DNA of 64,000 nt from Lepraria neglecta (taxonomy: Eukaryota; Ascomycota; Lecanoromycetes; Lecanorales; Stereocaulaceae): assembly GCA_033220425.1 (NCBI GenBank), contig CM065648.1, positions 2,542,001-2,606,000 of the forward strand, written 5' to 3'. Position 1 is the first letter of the stretch. Every line of letters starts with the position of its first letter. A program made the position numbers and the translations under genes. The notes under the pieces are model-generated. The model had not been told where the DNA came from. It searched no databases and worked only from the letters and a program-made list of their open reading frames with translations. Shown piece by piece: positions 23,461-35,203 of the stretch.

Positions 23461-24404
23461 ATGGCCGCTGCTGCAGCTCACCAAGGCTCTATCAACCCCC
23501 CTAATCCAACGTATGTATCCTAATCATTCTACAAAGAAAGCGTCGGCTAAGATTTTCTAGAGTTTATGTCGGTGCACCCAGACCTCTCGCCAATACTACC
23601 GTAACGGATTGCCACTAATCCCTGAGATAGGTCAAAAACCTAGAAGAGCGAATAAAGCCCGACCAACTAAAAGAAGCCCTCACAGAAATCTTCTCCGAAT
23701 ACGGCAATGTCATCGACCTAGTCGCCAAAACGAACCTCAAAGCGAAAGGCCAAGCTTTCGTAGTCTTCGATGACACAGAAGCCGCCAAACGTGCTATAGA
23801 AGAGGTCCAGGGGTTCGAACTGTTTGAGAAACCTATGGTGTTGGATTATGCGAGGACGAGGAGCGATGCTACGGTACAGAGGGAAGGGAATGCTCAGGAC
23901 TTTGAGGTGCATAAGAGGAGGAGGTTAGCTGAGAAGGGTATGATCACTTCAATTTGCTGTTCCTGGTACTAGGGGTGAGCGGCTGACTTTGTTGCAGAGA
24001 GAAAACAAGCCTACGAAGCCGCAGAAGCCCAAAAGAAACTCAAACGCCCCGCAGTAGGAGCGGCACCAGAAATTGGCGCCGGCCGCCCAGTCAAAGCATC
24101 TCGTGGTGCTGGTCTCAAGTCGTCAAATCCCGCAGCAGGAGCCGTCATACCAGAAGAATACCTCCCTCCGAACAAGATTCTATTCGTGCAGAATTTACCA
24201 GAAGACTACGGCGTGGATGGGCTTACGGCTATATTTGGCAGATTTGAGGGATTCAGGGAAGTGCGGTTGGTGCCTGGAAGGAAGGGCATAGCGTTCGTGG
24301 AGTATGAGGCTGAGGCTGGGGCTATTAGTGCTAAGGAGGGTACGGCTGGGATGACGTTGGGGGATGAGGGGAGGCTTGTTAAGGTAGTGTATCAACGTCA
24401 ATGA
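23461..24404 (+). CDS. U1A/U2B''-type snRNP protein with two RRMs, about 256 residues
   Basis: This is an RNA-binding subunit of U1 or U2 snRNP, acting in the spliceosome. RRM1 has RNP2-like VYVKNL, then EERIKPDQLKEALTEIFSEYG and an RNP1-like KGQAFVVF. RRM2 has ILFVQNLPEDYG and GIAFVEYE. A basic linker (RKQAYEAAEAQKKLKRP) joins them. Best exon model: 23461..23510, 23561..23567, 23631..23937, 23998..24404. The second exon would be only 7 nt; it supplies VY in the conserved RNP2 and keeps phase. An alternative uses the donor at 23515 and skips it, giving PTYVKNL, also in frame. Intron 3 (23938-23997) is canonical. Tail-to-tail with the V-ATPase D gene. Confidence 0.9.
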
Positions 24405-24605
24405 TAACAAGGTCAAATAGCTCTTGCTCCATTGTCGAATACAGAACTAAACCTATGTTTCTTTCTCCAACAAGTCCTCGTAGAGGCGTCATTGGCCATG
24501 TTAGGACTGAGGGACACGAACAGGACCGGAAGCAACAAATGCAGCGCCTTCAGGTCATGTACTGCTACAAGCGTATTGAACTATGCGAAAGGACCATCAT
24601 GAAGT

Positions 24606-25590
24606 CTAAAATATGACGTCCTGATCCTCCTGCTCTCCAAGAATATCAGTCGCTCCAGGATCGTCCGCAGTATTCTCCTTATCGCTTCCCCTCCTCTTCG
24701 AAGCCGCCTCCAGCTCCTTTGCGTCATTATCCCGCTGTTTGTTGTTCTTAACTTTTTTTAGGCGATAAAATTCTTCCCTGTCGAGTTCATCTAGCTCCGA
24801 GTTGATGTATTTGATAGTGTTCTCCGTCCGTGGTATGATGACGTGCTCGATTGCATTGACTCTTCTATTCACAACCTTGATGACTTCGTCGAGGATCACG
24901 AACGCCGTCTGCATGTATCGTCAGCACGGCACGGCCACAGGGTACTTTGTTGCTCCTGTTGCTTACCTGCAAACTGGCAAGTTCGACTAGGGTCTCCACA
25001 GCTCTCGCATATGTCTCCCTGCATCGTTGAACTTGCTGACCACCTTTTCCCAGACCCGTCAGACCAAAGTCGTTGTTCCCTTCCGTTGTGTAGCTCTCGA
25101 ATTGAGGTAGAAACACCCCAGAAACGTTCTCCTGTTTAGTTCGGACTCGGAAGCGGGCTTGCTTGGCTGACTCTTGAATCTGATATCCTATATCTCCTCC
25201 AACCGCATATGTGACCTCTGCCAACGAGAAAGCTGCGATCTGCATCACACGACCCATCTTCCGCTTTGCTTCATCGATACGTCTTGTTATCTCTAGGTTG
25301 GCATTAGTACTGCTTCACAGACAACTCGACCATCACCCCACCTCGAAAGCGTCTAGCAAAGCATCAGCAAAGTCATGGAGAACGACCGAAGAAGCGTACT
25401 TTGTCAATGCTTCACTCTTCCGCTTCAGTAAACTATGTCCAGTCTCGGCGCCCTTGAGCTTGTTCTTCATGAGCCCTAACGACTGTCGCGTTGGGAACAC
25501 AGCTTCTCGATCCTAATTAGCGTATTCAATCAGCATGTTTCCACTTCCAAAAGTCTAGAATGTCTCATAGCTCACCCCTGCACCTGACAT
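24606..25590 (-). CDS. V-type H+-ATPase subunit D, 255 residues
   Basis: Subunit D is the central-rotor stalk of the V1 sector and couples ATP hydrolysis to proton pumping at the vacuole. Five exons: 25576..25590, 25400..25512, 25342..25352, 24967..25292, 24606..24908. Diagnostic segments are [17 protein letters not shown], the [12 protein letters not shown] helix, [16 protein letters not shown], and [15 protein letters not shown] with EEFYRLKKV. The third exon is an 11-nt micro-exon flanked by introns of 49 and 47 bp. It is required for the conserved TKRFREITRRID; ignoring it forces an unconserved 20-residue insert. Length (255) matches the yeast protein (256). The first exon encodes only MSGAG. 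Head-to-head with SYF1, tail-to-tail with the RRM gene. Confidence 0.95.
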
Positions 25591-25968
25591 CTTGATAACT
25601 AGAGTATGACGTGCGTCCTCTCAACCGGTCGAGAGGGAGAGACCTCAAATCTGGCCGTGATTGAGATCAATACTGTAGAAGCAACGCCAGGCTGCAAGCT
25701 GAAGACGCAGGAGTTGGTCAATAAAGTGAAGTAGATTGAGAGGAGTCTATTAGAAGATAGTTGGTTCCAGGTATCTTCGAGCTTCGTCGGTAGTCGGCAA
25801 TGCCAAGGCCGTTGCTCTTCCACTAGCGTCTGCCAAATTATCGGCGCTTCAGAATTGGATCGAGAATATTCAGCGCAACGTTTCGCCCTCATTCAAGGCT
25901 GTTTTGCTCTATCTCTATGCTGCGCTGACCGTGAGCACGGAGATATGCCCGGTGTGCCCTTACTAGCT
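25591..25968. promoter_or_regulatory. Bidirectional promoter region between VMA8 and SYF1
   Basis: About 380 bp separate the divergent starts (25590 minus, 25969 plus; an alternative in-frame ATG for SYF1 is at 25945). No specific elements are recognised. Confidence 0.45.
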
Positions 25969-28526
25969 ATGGCGGCCAGCAACCTGAAACTCAAAAGCGC
26001 AGTCCAAAGCTCAGATCCATCTCTCTACCTTATAGTGAGTTACTATGCCTTGTCTGCGTGAATTACCGTTGCTAACCATTTCTAAAGTCCTCAGACGATG
26101 TCGTATACGAGCAAGATATTCTACGTGACCCTGGATCTATCAAGCCCTGGCTAATCTACATCGACTACAAACACCAACATGGCACTCTTCTTGAACAGGC
26201 TTTTGTGTTGGAGCGTGCTTGCATGCAACTGCCGCGGTCATACAAGCTATGGAAGATGTACCTGGAACTACGCATGAAGCATCTACGGAACATAAATGCT
26301 GCAATCCACTCCGCGGAGTATGCAAAGGTCAACGCATTATTTGAGCGAGCTCTCATACTACTGAACAAGATGCCAAAGATATGGGAGATGTACCTGTCAT
26401 TCCTAATGAAGCAACCTCTGGTCACTGCTACGCGCCGGACATTCGATAGAGCCCTGAGAGCACTGCCCATTACACAGCATAACCGCATATGGGCCTTATT
26501 CCGGCCCTTCGCCAATTCTGCATCTGGAGATACAGCTATCAAAATTTGGAGACGCTACATGCAGATTCATCCCGAGGATACCGAGGACTTTATTGAGCTA
26601 TTGATTGAGGTAGGCCAATATACGGAAGCTGTGAAGAAATACATGGACATCCTGAACAACCCCAAGTTTCGAAGCAAGAACACGAAGAGTGAGTTTCAGC
26701 TGTGGAGTGAGATGGTAGATCTATTAGTCACACGGGCAAAAAAGATCGATACAGGAGACATTGTTGGAATCGATGTTGAGAAGATAGTTCGAAGTGGCAT
26801 AGAAAGGTTCTCAGACCAGCGGGGAAAGCTATGGGCAGGTCTTGCAACATACTGGATCACGAAGGACAACTTTGAGAAAGCCAGAGATGTGTTCGAAGAA
26901 GGGATCACGACTGTCATGACTGTTCGAGACTTCACTATAATCTTCGACACATACGTCGAATTCGAGGAAATGATCATAACCACTCTCATGGACGACGCAG
27001 CTGTACGATCGGACGAAGGCAAAACAGATGAAGATGCAGACTTCGACTTGGATATTCGCATGATGCGCTTCGAGCAGCTTATGGACCGACGCCCGTTCTT
27101 GGTGAACGATGTGCTACTGCGGCAGAATCCTAATAATGTCAATGAATGGGAGAAGAGGGTTGGTCTATGGGGTGATAACAAGAAAGAGGTGGTTCAAACA
27201 TACACAGATGCTATTGCCGCAGTGCAGCCAAGGAAAGCCGTTGGAAAATTCCATGAATTATGGTTGAACTACGCGAAATTTTATGAAGAGGGCGGCGACC
27301 TACGAAGTGCCCGCATAATCTTGGAGAAAGCTGTCAAGGTGCCCTTCAAGTCGGTAGCAGAACTTGCTGAGATGTGGTGTGGCTGGGCCGAATTGGAACT
27401 CAGGAACGAGAACTTCGATCGGGCAGTGGACATCATGGCTAAAGCGACTCAGGCACCAAAGAGGAGTACGGTGGACTACTTTGACGAGGCGCTGTCTCCC
27501 CAGCAGCGAGTACACAAGAGCTGGAAGTTATGGAGCTTCTACGTCGATCTAGTGGAGAGCGTCAGCGGTCTTGAAGAAACGAAGAAAGTGTACGACAGAA
27601 TCTTCGAGCTCCGTATAGCCACGCCACAGACCGTGGTCAATTACGCAAACCTACTGGAGGAGAACAAGTACTTCGAGGAGTCATTCAAAATTTACGAGCG
27701 CGGACTCGACCTCTTCAACTACCCAGTCGCCTTCGAACTATGGAACCTATACCTAACCAAAGCCGTCGACCGCGAGATCGGCATCGAGCGTTTACGAGAC
27801 CTCTTCGAGCAAGCAGTAGAAGGCTGCCCTCCCAAATTCGCCAAAGTTCTATACCTCATGTACGGCAGCCTTGAAGAGGAACGTGGTCTCGCCCGACATG
27901 CAATGCGAATCTACGAACGAGCCACTCGCGCCGTCTCCGACGAAGATAAATTCGAAATGTTCAACTTCTACATCACCAAATCCGCCTCCAACTTCGGCCT
28001 CACCTCTACCCGCCCTATTTATGAGAGAGCAATAGCCGCATTGCCAGATAAGGAGGCTCGAGATATGTGTCTTAAATTCGCAGAGATGGAACGACGGCTT
28101 GGAGAGATTGATAGAGCGAGAGCTATCTACGGCCACGCATCACAGTTCTGCGATCCGAGAACTACACCCACGTTCTGGCAGAAATGGGAGCATTTTGAAG
28201 TTCAGCATGGGAACGAGGATACGTTTAAGGAAATGCTGCGGATTAAGCGGAGCGTGCAAGCTCAGTATAATACCGATGTCAACTTTATCGCCTCTCAAGC
28301 GCTTGCTAGGAGTCAGATGAAGCCAGAAGATGCGGAGAATATGGATGGCGAAGGCGAAGCTGGAGAAAAAGCGGATGCGATGGCTGCGCTAGAGCGTCAA
28401 GCGAGAGCTCCTATGGGCTTCGTTGCTGCGAGTAGTGGACCTCAAGGGGGGAATATACCACAGCCGGATCAGGAAGTGGTGCCTACGAATCCAGATGCGC
28501 TTGATGTGGAGCTCGATGATGATTGA
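25969..28526 (+). CDS. Pre-mRNA-splicing factor SYF1 (XAB2), HAT-repeat protein, about 834 residues
   Basis: SYF1 is a scaffold of the Prp19-associated complex in the active spliceosome. Exons are 25969..26034 and 26088..28526, with a 53-bp intron carrying GCTAAC. The start codon gives MAASNLKLKSAVQ; a second ATG eight codons upstream (25945) is possible. After the splice, SSDDVVYEQDILRDPGS opens the N-terminal HAT repeat. Half-a-TPR repeats with W..Y/F..E spacing fill the protein (for example KLWKMYLELR, KIWEMYLSF, AFELWNLYL, YERATRAV). The C-terminal region is acidic and ends in ELDDD-like residues. Length matches fungal orthologues. No defects are seen. Confidence 0.95.
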
Positions 28527-29141
28527 AAGATTCTTCTTGGACGGGCTGAAGACCTCCCGCCTGGCTGGCTCTTGGGGAAAGATCACAATGTTGTCATTCA
28601 CTCGAGCTCAACACCAACTCTGTATCTCGGCAGTGGTGTACACGATGCTTCGATCCTCGTCCGTATATCACCTAGGGCATTTCAGAGACATTGCGCAGAG
28701 CTAGGCCTCAAAGTGGCTTAAAGTCACGTGTATCAGTTGGCCGCTGAGTCGTCAAAGGACGAAACGTTGGGGCTTGGAGAACAATGTGATTGAATGAGCT
28801 AGCTAGGCAAAATTTGGACTGTAATTGATGGTGATGTTTTATGGTTGGAGTCGTGCCAGGATACCCGATGGATGATCATTGGAGGTAGTGGGCTGTCACT
28901 CAATCTATTTCCGATCAAATGGGAAATTAAATGCCCGCGCTATGCTTTGAAGTAGAGGTAGTCTCGGCCTCTCTGACCTGTAACGATGTTCGCTCTATAT
29001 CACAACATCTTATGTAAAGTATCCTTGTAAATAGGAGCGCAGCCATGTCTCCCACTACTGCCCATTTTGAACGCCCTTTCGTACCCTCACAATAGCTAAC
29101 GCTCAAGTACTCTATATGACTTGCTCACGAGACAGCTCATC
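28527..29141. other. Intergenic between convergent SYF1 and GEA genes
   Basis: Both genes end here, so the 615 bp hold two 3' regions. No coding frame or structured terminator is recognised. Confidence 0.5.
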
Positions 29142-32100
29142 TCAATCGACATCCTGCGGCTGCGTCTCCGCAGGTGGAGCTGCATCTTCCGCCTTGTTCT
29201 CGTTTCCTCTCTCTTCACCTGTCTCTTTTTCCGGCGCCGCAGGCTCCTGCTCCTGCTCCTTCTTCTCCTCCGGCGGCACATTGACCTTAGGAAAGATCTC
29301 CCCCATAAGTTCCGGCAAAAAGCGATCCACACGCTTACACGTCTCATCCCACAGCTCTGTCCTTGGTTGGCCATCCACAGGCGGTGTAATAAACCCACCA
29401 TCAGCCATAACAAGCAAGATATTCTTCAGACTCTCCGGGACCGCTTCCTCGAGATTATCACCTTGTCCGCTATTCATAAGCCTGTCCATGATATCCAATA
29501 TCCTCAACCAAAGATCTAGCATCCCCTCCCACTCAGACAGCAATACGAGATAATGCAAGAATATCTTGCAAAGCAAGTTGGCGGCCTGGACGCGCGTATC
29601 GCTCATACCGACCGGGTCCGTTTGGTAGATTTCTGGGCGTAGGAGACGCGTGATGAGGGGGAAAAGGACCTCGCCGAAGATGGCTGTCCATTCTTGGTGG
29701 TCTGCGGAGGCGAGTTCGGGGGAGAGGAGGGAGTTTTGGAGGCAGGAGAAGGCTTGGTGGCGGATTTCGCGGCAGGGGTTGAGGCACTGGGAGCGCAGGG
29801 CTTCGAAGATTGGGGACCAATATGTTAGCCATGCTAAGCGAAAGTTAGCTTGATCGAAGGTAGTGGATGGATACGGGAAGCGTGCCTTCGTTTCTTTCCA
29901 GGTGAGACTGCTCGATCAGTGCAGGTACTCTGTTCGTCAACTTGTATATCATGATGACTGCTTTGAAGCCTCGGTCGACCACCTCGTTTTCACTGTCCAT
30001 TGTCAGCTCGTCATTCATAGAAAAAAAAAGGTGCATCATGACATACCGTGGCTTGGCTGGTTTGGTAGGCTTTTCTCTCCTCCTGGCATTGCTGTCACGC
30101 TTTTGCTCAATTACCGCTCCAACACTCCCTGCTGCGGCGAACCGATTCAGTATTGACACTGTTTCCTTGTAGTTGTCTGCAGTTACTGCTGGAGGCTGCC
30201 CAGATACTACTTTGGCCACAAGGTCGAAGGCTCTGCCAGACGCTTCTGGTATCTCATGAAGACTGCGTATTATTGACCAAAAGTCTGGTGTGCTAGTGAT
30301 CTCGTTTCTCAGTGGAGTTGGATCTCGAATACATAGCGTCAGCCCTTTCAGTATTGGCATTGCAGCTTTCTCTAGTGTTGCTTGGTCATAACCAGCAATA
30401 GTGTGGAGGATGACGGGTGCTCGGACGAATGAGTGATCCTACGCAACCTTTAGTATAGTCCGTTATCAGGTATTTCGCTAGCTTACCTGGCTAGCATCCA
30501 GAAGGTATAGGAGGTAGAAGACCGCTCGGGACAGTATCAGAGGGTGGACGTTGGTAGGGTCTCTCACGATCGTCTGAAGTGCATCCGCAGTAGCTTGGCC
30601 CATCAGTGCAACGGACTTTTGATCTCGCGTCGCCAAAATCGTCGCCAGCTCAAGCACGAAAACTAGTGACGGATCATATGTTGGGCTTGATGGGTTTGTA
30701 CGATGACCATTCGTCCTGATGGGAGCAGGGGCATGTCTCTCTGGCCTGACAGAAATGACAACAGGTGATGCTGGTTCCGGTAGCTTCTTAAGGAGAGCCT
30801 GAACTACGCTTTGACGACCCTCAGGTGGCATTGCCCTTACAACTCTGTCAGCAGACAGGCTACTCATTTCGATAGATCGTACTCACAAGACTTTCGAGAA
30901 AATTCTATTCATAGGACATGAGTCGATACAGTCCACGGTGCACAAAGTACTTTCGAGCTCCTCTTCTGATGGCTCTGGTGGATCGTCCGCGGCGTAGCTC
31001 GACAGGAAAGAACTGAAAGTGGAAATAATACCACCCTCATTGCCGCGCTGCTCCCGATCGATGACGTTTGATGGTGGTTGTAGCGGTATTGGCGGGATAT
31101 CGAGTAGATCTTCGGACTTGGAGAACGTAGGCTTCAGGAGGGAATTGGTGAATAGATTAAGCCATATGCGGACGATCTATTTCACAGTTAGTCAAAGAGA
31201 ACAGATGCAGTGTGCTCCACTCACATGATTCCACCCATGTTTGATCTGAAGTTCTTTCCTTGGTATTAGCCGGAACAAGACAGCACAAGCTAACTGGGCC
31301 TTGTAATCCCGTCCAAACTTGACAGCGAGCTCGCTGACCATGACACTCTTCTTCTCGGCTTGGACCTCGGTATTGAGCGCCGTATTCGTAGGCACATCTG
31401 AAGACAAAGTGGACATTGAGCTGAGACAGAAGATGATATGGTCAAGGGCATCTGTGAGATTATACTTGGCAGCAATTTGCGCGCATTGATCGAATCCAAG
31501 GACGACTCTGGAGAAGACAGCATCGTCCGAAGCGGACATAAATACGTATGACAACGTTGCGATTATTGGCTTCCAAGTGGCATGAAACATGTCGGCGTCA
31601 AAAATGTTCGTATCACACATCGTTAATGGAGCAGATGTTCGGGCCTTGATCAGCAACTCCTCCCAAGCATAGTCGAATGCTCGGTTGTTGTCATGCTCGT
31701 CGGGCAGGATGATCTCATTGCTCTTGATGGAATCATATATTTCCTGGAGATATTCTGGTGCAAAATCTTGGCCTCCATTCACTCCCCTCAGATTTCTGGC
31801 AAAGTCGTTGCACGCCATTCTCTTATCTTTCTTCAGGTTGGGATTATGCTGGTCGGTGTTCAACATGATGATTGCGTATGTGAGTACGAATGCGGTGTCA
31901 CTGTTGGCAATCCCATCAGGTGGGCTGCTTCCACAGTACTTTTCAGAGAACACGACGACAATTCGCTCGATGAGTGCAGACTCTCCGGGCAAACGGAATG
32001 TAATGAGTAATTCTCTCAAGGCTTCGTCAATTCGCTTGCCGGTGAAGTCGAAAAGGTTGATGAATGCCATCAAAAGTTCCTCGTGAGATTTCTTTGATAG

Positions 32101-34448
32101 AAATTCGCCAAGTATACTTTTCGATATCCTCGTCGTGCCTCTAAGGAATTTGACAACAGATTTAGCGTTATCAGGGTTGTCAATAATACCGTGGGAAGCC
32201 AAAAACGCGATACCTGCCCTGGGGTTCTCATTAAATTTCGTTGCACCGCGGATTATGATTTTCTTCCGGTCTCGCTGTTCTCGTAGTCTGTGGATGTCCG
32301 GATACCCCTGATATATTGGTTCGTCGTCTAAGCGATCTGCCACAAATTGAACATATCCAAGCAGAGAGTCAAGACATAAAGGTGGCACGTTCGTAGTACT
32401 CCATCTCGCTGAATCCGGGAAGGCGTTTCGTGAGAGCAATCCTATGAGATCTTCGCACAAGTCGCTACGGTCGACCTCACAGTCATAATTGACGTAGAGT
32501 TCGACAAGGTAGCTGGGTATTCGTGATAGTGCCCCAATACTTTCCACCATGGCTTCCCTGGAATCAGGCTTCCTTGCGCCACCCTCCATTCCGAGCTTTT
32601 GACGTTCCTTGATGGGCACAGGCGTCGACCGGCCGCTATTCGTTTGAGATGCTGCCGGTCTTACCAGCTTGGGCGTCTTCGGCACGCCTTCGTAAAGTGC
32701 AGGGTCTATGCCTAGCTCGTCCTCAATCTCGACCCGCGGGTGAAGGCAAGCAACTAGATAAGAGAGGAACAGCTCTTGCTGCAACTTGAGCACTTCTCTA
32801 CACGTAGCAAGTAGTGTTCCTGCGACCCTCAAAGATTCATTGAGAAGTCCCATATTCTCCGAGCGCACTAATTGGAATAAGTATCGGCAAAGATCATCTT
32901 TTGCCAGCGTCGCCAGGCTAGGATGTTTTGCAATGGAGGGCCCCGCTACCTCAAGGGCTATATCTATGATTCTCAGTGCCATGACTCTCAGGTTGTCACC
33001 ATTTTGGCGATTCTGCGGTTGCAAGAGATCGACGAGGACACGGAAGAGTTCTCGAATTGATGGCAAAGAGTAAGGTTTGATGATTGCTGGTTCGTCTGAC
33101 TTCTGCTCCGTCTTTTGTGTCAAATCCAAAGCACTCGCACTCGGCTGGACAGCACCTAAAGATTCGGCATTGCTAAACGGCTTCAACTCTGCTCCAATGG
33201 GGGCCGTTTGAGCGGGTGCAGAATCCTCACCATTGTCAGTTGGCCCTTCGAGGTTGTTCTGGACTGCTACAGTTTCCGTGAGGGCTTGGCTGGGCTCTTC
33301 AGCGTTGGTTGATGACGACCTGTTGACGGTAGGAGGCTGTAGGCCGAGAGACGTGCCGTCCACAGCAGGATCGTTCATCACGACGTTCACGCTCTCTTCG
33401 CCCTCAGCTTCCAATATTCCAATGTCCTCGCCAGCTTCAATCTCAAGAGACTTTAAGCGCTCGAAGATTGTTTGACACATGACAATCATTGACATCTCCG
33501 CTTTTCTTCGTAGCAGCTCTGAGAGGCGTGTTTGACAGCACATGCTGAGCCCAGTCTCCATCATTTGGCAGACACTCTCATCATCAAGTAGATCACCTCC
33601 AGGACCAGATAGCATGTTTTCCATGAGCTCGAGTATACCTAGAAGGACGATCTCGTCTGCTGCGGAGTCACTTGCTTCAAAACGACAATGGGTGATGGCA
33701 GCCGAAAGCAGTTGCATAGCTAGCGAGAGTCGTGGAGAGTCCCTTCCTATGAGGTTATAGGCGAAGAACTTTGTGATCGCAACAATCGCGAGAGAGGTGA
33801 TCGGAGCGGAAGTTGACGAGGAGCGGATGACTTGGAGGAAAGGGTGGAGTAACGCAGGGATGTCGAAGCTTCGGATGTCTGAGAGAAATCAGTGATCTCT
33901 ATATACCTTCTCCAACCAGAGAACATACCTGTACAGCCTCTGAGATCGTTTCTCAGGCGGGCGAATGCAGATAGCAGAGGATTGTCTTGCATGCTCTTTC
34001 CCTTCTTGCCCCTAAGGCCCCAACGACTGGCCAGAGTGTCATCCTCCCCGACCGATCCGTTGGTCAACTTCCCTGACTGCCTCTGCCCAGCTACCGAGCT
34101 TCTGTTCCCAGGCTTTTGAAGTCGACCGATATCCCTGGCCATAGAGGGTCCACCTCCCAGTATCGCTGACACTGAAGAATGAGCCCATCGAGCATGTTTT
34201 CTCATTGCAGAAGTGACCGTAATGCATTCTGTCGTTATCAGGGCCACCGGGTCCACCGCTATCGATATTCTCGTGTCCCAAGAAGTGCACGTGTGCATCT
34301 TTGGACTGGGCTCTTGTGCCACTGTTTGAGTAGGAATCGCAACGGTGGAATGCCTGGTTGGCGTTGCGCTGTACTGGGAGTTTTGGGTTTCCTCGCCATA
34401 TTGAGGCGCTGGACCTTCTTCATTCCCATCCACACTGGCCTTACCCAT
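29142..34448 (-). CDS. Golgi Arf guanine-nucleotide exchange factor (GBF1/Gea type, Sec7 domain), about 1670 residues
   Basis: It activates Arf GTPases at the Golgi for COPI vesicle formation and is a known brefeldin A target family. Seven exons: 33929..34448, 31225..33878, 30887..31176, 30487..30844, 30047..30438, 29886..29992, 29142..29833; phases sum to 1671 codons. The N-terminal DCB region includes MRKHARWAHSSVSAILG and ALLHPFLQVIRSSSTSAPI. The Sec7 domain spans residues about 700-905, with the catalytic Glu in FRLPGES near residue 805 and YAIIMLNTDQHNPNLKKDK downstream. HDS-type helical repeats fill the C-terminal half, ending in a Glu/Pro-rich tail. The intron at 29834-29885 has a GC donor (GAAG/GCACGC), an AG acceptor and a GCTAAC branch; no GT donor gives an open phase there. 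Confidence 0.95.
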
Positions 34449-35203
34449 CCTGACTCTTCTATGTATTGAGCTCGCCCTCCTCGAAAGGGCAAGCTGACAG
34501 TTTTTAGTAGTCTGTGAGGTCGCGCAAGGATAGCGTCTCAGTCAAACTCAGTAAGGGGAACCATTTCCACAACGTCGTTGATGAATTAGAATGGCCGTCT
34601 AAAATCTCATGGACATTTCGTATAGTAGAGGCTTGTAACGTATGGCGAGGTGTAGCTCTCCAAGCTATTTTCAATGCCAAGCATTTAACCAACAGCGAGA
34701 AGATGCCACTCCGCAAAAGGGGTTCTCCGCTGTCAACTCCAGATAGTAGTACCTCCGAAAATCACAGTATCGAGATACAAAATTTTGTGAAACTCTCTGT
34801 AAAATGAGGTTCATGTATTCCTCCAAAAGTCTAAAATCATAGAATAAGTATAATACAAGTCTATCTTTCGCGGCACGCTCGCCGATGCCATGTTCCCAAA
34901 GTCCTCCATGAAATACCTCCAGATGGCGCCCCGCTCACATCCTTAATACAATAGACATCACGAGGTAAAACGACGCTGGAGCACCCTTCAACCTCATGAG
35001 CCCCGCGGCGCACGGCTCGCAATGTTGCAGCCTCGCATAGGGCCTCCAGCCGAGAATATATGACTAGCATACCTAGAATATTGTCCTCGTATCCCCTACT
35101 CATTGCAACACCGAGATCTACCGGAGACCAATAAAACTCTTCAGTAGAAGTAGCAATCATGGGAGTCGTCTCAGTGCGCTCAAGCTAATGGCCCAATATT
35201 GCT
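34449..35203. other. Intergenic: GEA promoter and mannosyltransferase 3' flank
   Basis: A 99-codon frame on the minus strand (34861-35160) was considered but lacks supporting features. Otherwise nothing is seen. Confidence 0.4.

Noticed and set aside
25353-25399. In-frame coding reading of this segment in the V-ATPase D gene
   Set aside because: It inserts an unconserved block between conserved helices; splicing with the 11-nt exon restores the family sequence.
31685-33760. Several plus-strand frames opposite the GEA gene
   Set aside because: They are antisense shadows of the Sec7 protein exon.
34861-35160. 99-codon minus-strand frame after the mannosyltransferase gene
   Set aside because: It has an ATG and reasonable composition but no recognisable features, no splice partners and no room for a clear promoter; left out as unsupported.
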